From Halopseudomonas laoshanensis (GTDB lineage Bacteria > Pseudomonadota > Gammaproteobacteria > Pseudomonadales > Pseudomonadaceae), in assembly GCF_008365385.1 (NCBI RefSeq), contig NZ_QOVF01000002.1, positions 124,001-188,000 on the forward strand: 64,000 bases of DNA. The letters run 5' to 3'. The translations under genes were made by a program, and so were the position numbers. The notes beneath the pieces were generated by a model. It searched no databases. It was not told where the DNA came from and saw nothing but the letters and a program-made list of their open reading frames with translations. Each line of letters begins with the position of its first letter. The stretch's first letter is position 1. Of the stretch, positions 57,451 through 64,000 are shown in pieces.

Positions 57451-58779
57451 TTACGCGTAATAATCAACCAGCCTGTTGGTCATCGCCTGGCTGATCGCAT
57501 CGGCCGCCATCAGCATGCCGGCTTCATCTGCCATGGACGCTGTCGATGATGCACCCGCCACTGCGCTCCCGCCAGTTGAACGGCCCTGGCTGTCCTGGCC
57601 TGCCTGCTGCCCGACGGAAGAGTCACCTACCGAAACGTTCACCAGATCCATGCCCTGCTGCGAAAATGACTCACGCAGGCGGAACATCTGTGCTTCCAAC
57701 GCCTCTCGGACTGACGGGTTCTGGCTGACAAACTGCACCTGGTGCTCCTGGCCGCGCGTTTGAATATGAATTTCCATTGGCCCCAACTCAGCCGGATCCA
57801 GGCGAATCTCCACGCTGCGCAGGTTCTGGCTGGACATCCATTGTATTTTTTCCACCATGGCGTCGCCCCAGCCAGCCTGGCCGAAGGGCACACCCAGCGA
57901 CTGCGTTGCCGCCAAGACCGGGCGCGCTGCCAAAGTGCCCTGCGCCGTTGCCTGGCCCTGGGTGCCAGGTCGTTGCAGCGCTTCGGTGGCGTCCGCCTCG
58001 GCAGCACCCCGTTTACCTGTCAGCGCCTCCAGGGCGTCGCTCAGCTTGGCAGTGAACGCGGCCCGAGTGTCCTGACCGGCCAGAGACGGATCCTGAGCGC
58101 GTTGTTGAATCTGGGTTTCCAGCAAGCTCGCGCGGTCCGCCTTGGACGATCCCGTGCCATTTTCCTGGCGCAGCTCGCGCTCCAGTTGAGCCTGTTGAAG
58201 CTGATCGGCTGTGAGCGTGCCTTGGGCCCCGCTAGCAGGGCCACCCTGAATACCCGTCACTGCGGCAGCCGCTCGCGCATCACCAACACCGGCCTGCCGG
58301 CCCGGCAACGCATTCAACGCCAACAACTCGCTATCCAGCTCACCTTCGAGATCACTTTCGCTTTCAAGCTCGGCGGCATCATTCAGAGCCTGGCGAGCCT
58401 GCGTCAGCCATTGCGCCCAATCATCAGCCATCGACTTGAGCAAAGCCGGATCCGTTTCTGCATCCGTGGCTATCGATTCCGCGTTCATATTCAGCTCAGC
58501 GAGATGTTCCAGCCAACCTTGCATGTCGGCCGGCAAATCCTTGCCGTCAACGGCAATCTCCAACTCCTCCAGCGCAGCCAATCCAGCGCCGCCGTCTGGC
58601 CCTTCCAGAAACGCCAGCAGCGCATCGAGTTGCTCTGATTGCTGCCCGGACAGTACCGCGGAAAAACTCTGCGCGCCTTCTCCCTCGCTCAATTGCGCGG
58701 AGGATGCAGGGCCCGCAGAGGTAACGCTCTGTCGTACCGGACTGGACAATATTGCCAGCATATTCTGACTGACGGACAT
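57451..58779 (-). CDS. fliK: flagellar hook-length control protein FliK
   Basis: 442 aa from the ATG at 58779 (MSVSQNMLAIL), which follows GGAG by 9 bases; upstream ATGs at 58794 and 58833 lack sites. The long N-terminal ruler is low-complexity, rich in Ala, Gln, Glu, Ser. The C-terminal domain contains RSVEIRLDPAELGPMEIHIQ and NPSVREALEAQMFRLRESF, the conserved FliK core that signals FlhB to switch substrate. It is followed by its own terminator. Confidence 0.93.
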   Translation of the reverse strand: MSVSQNMLAILSSPVRQSVTSAGPASSAQLSEGEGAQSFSAVLSGQQSEQLDALLAFLEGPDGGAGLAALEELEIAVDGKDLPADMQGWLEHLAELNMNAESIATDAETDPALLKSMADDWAQWLTQARQALNDAAELESESDLEGELDSELLALNALPGRQAGVGDARAAAAVTGIQGGPASGAQGTLTADQLQQAQLERELRQENGTGSSKADRASLLETQIQQRAQDPSLAGQDTRAAFTAKLSDALEALTGKRGAAEADATEALQRPGTQGQATAQGTLAARPVLAATQSLGVPFGQAGWGDAMVEKIQWMSSQNLRSVEIRLDPAELGPMEIHIQTRGQEHQVQFVSQNPSVREALEAQMFRLRESFSQQGMDLVNVSVGDSSVGQQAGQDSQGRSTGGSAVAGASSTASMADEAGMLMAADAISQAMTNRLVDYYA

Positions 58780-58910
58780 CGTGGATGTCTCCATGGCTTC
58801 GGAGTGGGAGTGCAATTGCGACTTCTTAAGCATGGCTTTGCAAAGTGCGGGCCACTTATCGGGGAAGCGGGAAACTCAATGCAGAAACTGGCCTGGCAAG
58901 CTGGTTAAAT

Positions 58911-59249
58911 CTACCGGGCCAGGTGTAACTGCACGCGCTGGAATAGCTGGCGGATTTCCTCATAGCACTGGCTGGCCAGTTCGGCATCATGCTGCAACCC
59001 CGCTTGCTCGGCACGTTCACAGGCATGCTGAAGCGCCTCCGCGCCCATGTTGCCGCAACTGCCCTTGAAGCTATGGGCCGCTTGTCTGAAGGCATCCCAT
59101 TGCTGCTGTTGCAGGCTACTGGCCAGTGTTGCCAGGCGCTTCTCTCCATCCTGCACAAAGGTATCCAGCAAAAGCGGGTAATCGTCCTGCATCAGCTCGC
59201 GCAGCGCGGATTGCACTGCGGGGTCAAGATCCATGGCTACGTCAGGCAT
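58911..59249 (-). CDS. hptB: histidine phosphotransfer protein HptB
   Basis: 112 aa from the ATG at 59249, with AGGAGGAG about 10 bases upstream; an in-frame ATG at 59276 is an alternative. A single Hpt four-helix domain with phospho-acceptor His59 (QAAHSFKGSCGNMGA). In P. aeruginosa HptB receives phosphate from several hybrid sensors and passes it to HsbR, affecting swarming and biofilm. The adjacent hsbR and hsbA genes support the name. Confidence 0.9.
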   Translation of the reverse strand: MPDVAMDLDPAVQSALRELMQDDYPLLLDTFVQDGEKRLATLASSLQQQQWDAFRQAAHSFKGSCGNMGAEALQHACERAEQAGLQHDAELASQCYEEIRQLFQRVQLHLAR

Positions 59250-59273
59250 AAAGTAGGCTCTCCTCCTGGTCGC

Positions 59274-59293
59274 CATAGCCTCAAAAGGCTATG
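59274..59293. other. hairpin at the hsbR-hptB junction
   Basis: Perfect 8-bp inverted repeat CATAGCCT / AGGCTATG with loop CAAA, covering the hsbR stop codon and the alternative hptB ATG at 59276. A CTTTTTG stretch follows on the plus strand only, so as a terminator it would face antisense transcripts. On the sense mRNA it could hide the upstream hptB start. Confidence 0.35.
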
Positions 59294-61082
59294 CCTTTTT
59301 GTTTGTATTATGGCCAAGCTGCCAGGCAAAAACTACTCGCACGCGGTTGCCCGCGGCGTTGAACTCAAGCTCGTCAGCCAGGGCTCGGACCAGTGCAAGC
59401 CCCCGGCCAAAGTAGCCATCACCGCTGCCACTGGCACCGCGCTCATCGGCATGCCAGTGGGCGCCGGTGAATCCTGATGCGTCCGGAATGCGGGTAAATC
59501 CACTGCCACTATCCTCCACCTCGATACTCAGCAAACCGCCAGCATTGCCCGGCTGGTGATCCAGCGAAACGCTGATCCAGCCATCGCGCAACGCATTCAG
59601 ACGCTCGTTGCGCTGCTGGTAATAGCGCGTAAACCCCAGATAGTCAGCCTTGAGCGAAGAATCCAGCTGTAACAGACCATGCTCCAGCGCGTTGCTGTAT
59701 AGCTCGCTGAGAATGGTAAAAAGGCTGCCCCCGTGTTCGCGCAGACCCGGCACCTCCATCAGCACCTTGAGCAGAAACGGCAAAGGATTATGTTCACGGA
59801 TCGACGCCGCGCGGAAGGTGTAGGCCAGATGCCAGTCCTGCGCGTCCAGTTGGCGGGCATCCGGTTGCAGCAACATGGCCGGTGGTACGCTGAGTGGCTG
59901 CATGACCACTTCAAGCAGGCTGATATCGTCTTCAGGGCTGCCATGAAAGGCTTCCAGTGCCTGCAACAAACCATCGAATACCGCTCCAGGCTGGCCGACG
60001 TAGCTTTCCACCACTTGCAATACGCGCTGCTCGCCGAATTGCTCGCCTTGCTGATTGCGGCTTTCGATGACACCGTCGGTCCAACAAAGTAGTCGCTCAC
60101 CCGCTGCGAGCGGCAATACCACAGGCGTCGGATCGAAGCGCTCCGAGCGTGCCACTGCCAGCGGCAAATGAGTTGAGCTGATGCGGTGCAGGGTTTCGCC
60201 AGCACTGCCAAGCACCAGTACCTCTGGCAGGCCGCCGTTCCAGATCTCGACCAGGCCCTTGTCGGGATTCACTTCGATCAATACCGCGCAGCAAAAAATG
60301 CCCACCGGCAGGATGCGGCTGAGCTTGCTGTTGAGCTCGACCAGTATGTCGCGCAGATTGAAGCCACGTGCGGTCATCGAGTAGAACACCTCGGCCAGCG
60401 GCATGGCACCAATGGCTGCCGACAGACCATGGCCGGTGAAATCGCCGAGCAGAATATGCATGCCGCCCGAAGGCTTGTATGCCGCAAGCAGAATATCGCC
60501 ATTGAACATCGCATAGGCGGATTGCAGATAGCGCAGATTTTCCGCCCCGAGACTGCCCGCATGGGCGACGCGATCGAAGATAATCTTCGCCAGTTGCTGC
60601 TCCTGCAGTAGCCGTTGATGCTGCTGGGAAATCAGATCACGTTGTTGCTGAAGGGTCTGATGCATGTCCTGCATGCGGTTGAACGCCAGAATCTTGGCTT
60701 GCAGGATGACCGGATTGTAGGGCTTGGTCAGGAAATCATCGCCGCCCGCTTCCAGGCACTGCACCAGCGCGCCGGTTTCAGTCAGGCTGGTGAGAAAGAT
60801 GATAGGCACCAGATCTTCGCCGGACGCCTGCTTGATTTGCCGCGCGGCCTCGAAGCCATCCATCACCGGCATCAGCGCATCCAGCAGTACCAGATCCGGA
60901 CGCTGGTCGATAAAACGGTCAACGGCTTCCAGGCCATTCTCGGCGCTGATCACCTCATGACCCAGCTGCGTGACCAGACGGCCTAGGATCATCCGGTCAG
61001 TCGGGTTGTCGTCCGCTATCAGCACGCGCAATCGGCTGACCGGGTCTGCAGAGGGCAACTGGCCAGGCACGGGATTGGGCAT
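59289..61082 (-). CDS. hsbR: response regulator HsbR: receiver, PP2C phosphatase and anti-sigma kinase domains
   Basis: 597 aa. Receiver domain (about 18-135) with phospho-acceptor Asp68 (LVLLDALMPVMDG). A SpoIIE/RsbU-type PP2C phosphatase follows (about 190-385, with LLGDFTGHGLSAAIGAMP). The C-terminal RsbW-like ATPase domain (about 430-590) has ELYSNALEHGLL as N box and IEVEDSGSGF. In P. aeruginosa HsbR both phosphorylates and dephosphorylates HsbA depending on its receiver state. The gene lies between hsbA and hptB. Confidence 0.93.
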   Translation of the reverse strand: MPNPVPGQLPSADPVSRLRVLIADDNPTDRMILGRLVTQLGHEVISAENGLEAVDRFIDQRPDLVLLDALMPVMDGFEAARQIKQASGEDLVPIIFLTSLTETGALVQCLEAGGDDFLTKPYNPVILQAKILAFNRMQDMHQTLQQQRDLISQQHQRLLQEQQLAKIIFDRVAHAGSLGAENLRYLQSAYAMFNGDILLAAYKPSGGMHILLGDFTGHGLSAAIGAMPLAEVFYSMTARGFNLRDILVELNSKLSRILPVGIFCCAVLIEVNPDKGLVEIWNGGLPEVLVLGSAGETLHRISSTHLPLAVARSERFDPTPVVLPLAAGERLLCWTDGVIESRNQQGEQFGEQRVLQVVESYVGQPGAVFDGLLQALEAFHGSPEDDISLLEVVMQPLSVPPAMLLQPDARQLDAQDWHLAYTFRAASIREHNPLPFLLKVLMEVPGLREHGGSLFTILSELYSNALEHGLLQLDSSLKADYLGFTRYYQQRNERLNALRDGWISVSLDHQPGNAGGLLSIEVEDSGSGFTRIPDASGFTGAHWHADERGASGSGDGYFGRGLALVRALADELEFNAAGNRVRVVFAWQLGHNTNKKA

Positions 61083-61085
61083 GAT

Positions 61086-61391
61086 TTACTCGATACTGAA
61101 TAACTGCTCGAAATTGGAAATGCTCAGCACTTTGCGTACGTCCGCATTACACCGCACGATGCGAATATCGGCAGCGTCACCACCTGCGTGATCACGCAGC
61201 AGCAGCAACATGCCCAGCGCGGAGCTATCAATATAATCGGCGTCGTGCAGATCTACGATGTAGCGTTCCGGGGTCAAACCTCCGCGCTCATACGCTTCGC
61301 GAAAGTCCTGATGTGCACCGAAGTCGAAACGCCCTACCACCCTTATTGTCAGTTCCTGACCGTCTGCAGATAAAGTTGCCTTGATCGGCAT
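61086..61391 (-). CDS. hsbA: anti-anti-sigma factor HsbA (STAS domain)
   Basis: 101 aa single STAS domain with the phosphorylatable serine at 56 in DADYIDSSALGMLLLLRDH. In P. aeruginosa unphosphorylated HsbA binds FlgM, releasing FliA for flagellar genes, while phosphorylated HsbA binds a diguanylate cyclase to favour biofilm. It lies 3 bases upstream of hsbR. An AAGGA site precedes the start. Confidence 0.92.
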   Translation of the reverse strand: MPIKATLSADGQELTIRVVGRFDFGAHQDFREAYERGGLTPERYIVDLHDADYIDSSALGMLLLLRDHAGGDAADIRIVRCNADVRKVLSISNFEQLFSIE

Positions 61392-61468
61392 AGTGGATTC
61401 CTTATTGGCGGGTTGTGCGTGTGCTGCAAAAGCCTCCCTTTAACCTTTAGCACAGGGTATGCAGACTG

Positions 61469-61924
61469 TCAGGGATTATTTCGATTGCGATCAAATGCAC
61501 GCTGGGAAAGCTCATCCAGCAGCTTCTGCTCCTGCTTGTCCGCGCGCACCCGTGCTTCCTGCTGATAGCGTTCGATGAGTTTGCGCATCGCTTCCAACCG
61601 TTGATAGCGCTGACGCCAGACCTCACGGGCTTTACCCAGGCTTTGCTGATGCCAGACAACCGTCTGGTGTTGCTGATCGATGGCCGTCTGCATCTGCGCC
61701 AGGAAGCGTTGGTAGTTGAGCAACCAGTCGCGGCCAACGCCTTGCTGGCCGCGTTGAGTCCAACCGTTCTGATACTCCTTGCAATAAAATTCCAGGTCGC
61801 GCAGTCGCGCCTGGGCATCATCCAGCTGCCGCTGGCAATCACCCAGCATGCCAGCCGCTTTGCGTTCTTCATCCAGGGCGATATCCAGCACGGGCGTCAG
61901 ACGCCGAATGCGGCTTTCACTCAT
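61469..61924 (-). CDS. fliJ: flagellar export chaperone FliJ
   Basis: 151 aa, almost entirely an antiparallel coiled coil, rich in Gln, Arg and Leu. [20 protein letters not shown] at the start and the overlap of 8 bases with fliI support FliJ. It joins the FliI ATPase ring to the export gate. Confidence 0.92.
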   Translation of the reverse strand: MSESRIRRLTPVLDIALDEERKAAGMLGDCQRQLDDAQARLRDLEFYCKEYQNGWTQRGQQGVGRDWLLNYQRFLAQMQTAIDQQHQTVVWHQQSLGKAREVWRQRYQRLEAMRKLIERYQQEARVRADKQEQKLLDELSQRAFDRNRNNP

Positions 61925-63272
61925 GGCTGATCAACTGCTCCAATGACTTCTGACTGTCCGGCAGGTTGACCTTGACCTGCAGTCCCTGGCGCAGAAAGGC
62001 CTGCATTTCCGGCATTTTCTCCATGGCCTTGTCAGTCAGCGGATCAGACCCGGCAGAATAGGCACCCACACTGATCAGATCGCGGCTTTGCTGGTAGCGG
62101 GCGTAGAGCTGCTTGAATTGCTGGGCCTTCTGCAAGTACTCGTCGCTGACGATCTGCGGCATGGCCCGACTGATCGAGGCTTCGATATCAATCGCGGGAT
62201 AATGCCCTTCTTCGGCCAACCGACGTGATAACACCACGTGGCCGTCGAGGATGGCGCGCGAAGCGTCGGCAATCGGATCCTGCTGATCGTCACCTTCGGA
62301 CAATACGGTATAGAACGCGGTTATCGAGCCTCCGCCCTGCTCGGCATTACCCGCCCGCTCTACCAATTGCGGCAGCTTGGCAAATACCGACGGCGGATAG
62401 CCCTTGGTCGCTGGCGGCTCACCGATGGCCAGGGCGATTTCCCGCTGGGCCTGGGCGAAACGCGTCAGCGAATCCATCAGCAACAATACGTTCTTGCCCT
62501 GGTCGCGAAAATATTCGGCGATGCGCGTGCAATACATGGCGGCGCGCAGACGCATCAGGGGGGCGTCATCCGCCGGCGAGGCGACTACCACTGATCGGGC
62601 CATACCCTTCTCGCCGAGAATTTGCTCGATGAATTCCTTGACCTCACGGCCCCGCTCACCGACCAGGCCGACAATGGTGATATCCGCTTCAGTAAAGCGC
62701 GTCATCATCCCCAGCAACACACTCTTGCCGACGCCGCTACCGGCGAACAGACCCAGCCGCTGGCCGCGGCCGACCGTCAAGAGACTGTTGATGGTGCGAA
62801 TGCCCACATCCAGGGTCTCGTCAATCGGGTGGCGCTTGAGCGGATTGATCACCGGCCCATTCAGGTCCACCCAGTCATCAGCCTTGAAATCGCCCTTGCC
62901 GTCCAGCGGCCGGCCAATGCCGTCAACTACCCGACCAAGCATCGCGTTGCCCATGGGTAGCTTGCCACCGCCCTTGGACGGCACGACGCGGGCGCCGGGC
63001 TGCACACCTTGCAAGCTGTCGACCGGCATCAGATAAATCTTGCTGCCGGAAAAGCCCATCACTTCCGCTTCGATCTGCGTACGCCCGCCCTGCGGGGTAT
63101 CACTGATCACCACGCAGCGGCTGCCCACTGGCGCCTTACAGCCTTCAGCTTCCAGGGTCAGGCCGACCATACGGATCAGCCGACCCTCTACTACAGGCTC
63201 GTGGGGCAAGGTCAATGCGTTAGGGTAAGTGGCCAGGCGCTTGGCAAAACTGATGCGTTCAAGCCGGCTCAT
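61917..63272 (-). CDS. fliI: flagellum-specific ATPase FliI
   Basis: 451 aa. A hexameric F1-beta-like ATPase for type III export. Walker A is [15 protein letters not shown], Walker B is [17 protein letters not shown], and the export-ATPase signature [23 protein letters not shown] is present. It overlaps fliH by 14 bases and fliJ by 8 bases. Confidence 0.97.
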   Translation of the reverse strand: MSRLERISFAKRLATYPNALTLPHEPVVEGRLIRMVGLTLEAEGCKAPVGSRCVVISDTPQGGRTQIEAEVMGFSGSKIYLMPVDSLQGVQPGARVVPSKGGGKLPMGNAMLGRVVDGIGRPLDGKGDFKADDWVDLNGPVINPLKRHPIDETLDVGIRTINSLLTVGRGQRLGLFAGSGVGKSVLLGMMTRFTEADITIVGLVGERGREVKEFIEQILGEKGMARSVVVASPADDAPLMRLRAAMYCTRIAEYFRDQGKNVLLLMDSLTRFAQAQREIALAIGEPPATKGYPPSVFAKLPQLVERAGNAEQGGGSITAFYTVLSEGDDQQDPIADASRAILDGHVVLSRRLAEEGHYPAIDIEASISRAMPQIVSDEYLQKAQQFKQLYARYQQSRDLISVGAYSAGSDPLTDKAMEKMPEMQAFLRQGLQVKVNLPDSQKSLEQLISHE

Positions 63273-64000
63273 CGTTGCTCCCCGGACTTGCTGCAGATGC
63301 AGACTCCTGGCCGGTCTCCGTCAGGGTGATATCCGGCTCCGGCGGGCGCACACGCTGCTCGCGCTGTTGCTCAAAAAGCTGCGTGGTGATCTGTTGCAGG
63401 CGGGTTTCCAGCGTCGCGTCCAGTTGGCTGTGCTCGGTTTCAATCCGGCAACCCCCGGGCATCAGTTGGTCATCTTCCAGCAATCGCCATTTTTCCTCAT
63501 GGCGCTCGCGCAATGCCTTGGCGGCGTCAAAATCAGCCGGATTGAGATAAATACGAATATTCTCGGCGCCCATCGGCAGCGCTTTCAGCGCGCCGCGCAA
63601 CACCGCGGTGATCTGACTGGAATCGATCTTCAGTTCGCGCTGGATAACTTCGCGGACCATGGTTTCAACCAGTTTGAGCAGCATGTCCTCAATCTGGTCA
63701 TCCTGCTCGCGCATTGGCTCGAGCAGCTGCACCATGACCTTTTCCAGCTCGTCCATCCGCGCGTCCAGCTTAACCTTTGCCTCCTGCTGGCCCTTGAGTT
63801 GGCCAGAATGAAAGCCGTCCTTCTCGCCGGTGGCGAAACCTTCGTTGTAGGCTTCCTCGCGGATCTGTTCCAGCTCCTCTACCGTATAAGGCTTAGGGCC
63901 CTGCTCCTGGAGTTCCGCCTCAGCTGCAAGCTCACCATTCTCCGCTGATTCTTCAGGCTGCTCTTCACGTTCGATCGGCACATGGTGCGGCGCCGCGTCA
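63259..64000 (-). CDS. fliH: flagellar assembly protein FliH (5' end outside the window)
   Basis: At least 246 residues are visible. The frame remains open to the window edge, so the GTG at 63981 is probably not the true start and about 20 N-terminal residues are missing. An acidic, disordered N-terminal part precedes a coiled-coil stalk ([25 protein letters not shown]) and a C-terminal domain resembling the V/F-ATPase peripheral stalk. FliH binds FliI and regulates it. Other flagellar genes (fliE, F, G) are expected beyond the edge. Confidence 0.92.
   Translation of the reverse strand, partial: DAAPHHVPIEREEQPEESAENGELAAEAELQEQGPKPYTVEELEQIREEAYNEGFATGEKDGFHSGQLKGQQEAKVKLDARMDELEKVMVQLLEPMREQDDQIEDMLLKLVETMVREVIQRELKIDSSQITAVLRGALKALPMGAENIRIYLNPADFDAAKALRERHEEKWRLLEDDQLMPGGCRIETEHSQLDATLETRLQQITTQLFEQQREQRVRPPEPDITLTETGQESASAASPGSNDEPA

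Overview
The window reads as chromosomal DNA of a marine or salt-adapted gammaproteobacterium in the Pseudomonas group, most plausibly the Halopseudomonas lineage. This is inferred from gene content and order, because no rRNA or other phylogenetic marker was compared. Supporting evidence is the order adhC-fghA-ispF-truD-surE-pcm-(DUF368)-nlpD-rpoS with a divergent LysR gene, a fliHIJ-hsbA-hsbR-hptB-fliK-fliLMNOPQR-flhB cluster, a zinc-linked GTPase with a DUF1826 partner, and an ectABC-ask ectoine operon. Genes are tightly packed, many overlap by 1-14 bp, and no gap without a gene exceeds 300 bases. I saw no tRNA, rRNA, IS element, prophage or CRISPR array.

Layout. 1-6.9 kb: end of a lysophospholipid acyltransferase gene, acpH, a membrane coiled-coil protein, two oxidoreductases, the divergent pair argP/argO, and sodB. 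7.1-15.0 kb: a membrane EAL phosphodiesterase with a degenerate GGDEF domain, a LemA gene with an EF-hand membrane partner, and an RND adaptor-pump pair behind a leader that looks able to form alternative hairpins. 15.1-24.2 kb (mostly minus strand): rpoS back to the glutathione-dependent formaldehyde genes and their LysR regulator. 24.2-34.1 kb: a secreted DUF4168 protein divergent from a sigma-54-type two-component system, a VOC protein, a solute-binding-like protein and a complete MacA-MacB-outer-membrane-factor operon. 34.2-43.5 kb: a membrane-anchored BLUF photoreceptor, an epoxide hydrolase-halohydrin dehalogenase operon, two GGDEF proteins, speA and rhlG. 43.7-47.6 kb: ectABC-ask. 47.6-50.5 kb: a Zur-type operon (zigA, DUF1826, hydrolase). 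51.8-64.0 kb: flagellar export, motor-switch and hook-length genes with the HptB-HsbR-HsbA output module inside.

The most interesting system is the two-gene operon at 35.6-37.3 kb. The second gene looks like an ordinary short-chain dehydrogenase but carries both signature motifs of halohydrin dehalogenases (T-x4-F-x-G and S-x12-Y-x3-R). It overlaps an epoxide hydrolase gene by 4 bp, and the unit ends in its own terminator. Together they would convert vicinal haloalcohols to epoxides and then to diols. Other notable points are a triplicated Shine-Dalgarno repeat before adhC, a 31-bp Zur-like palindrome, a canonical EF-hand in a LemA-partner protein, and a BLUF domain tethered by a C-terminal membrane helix.
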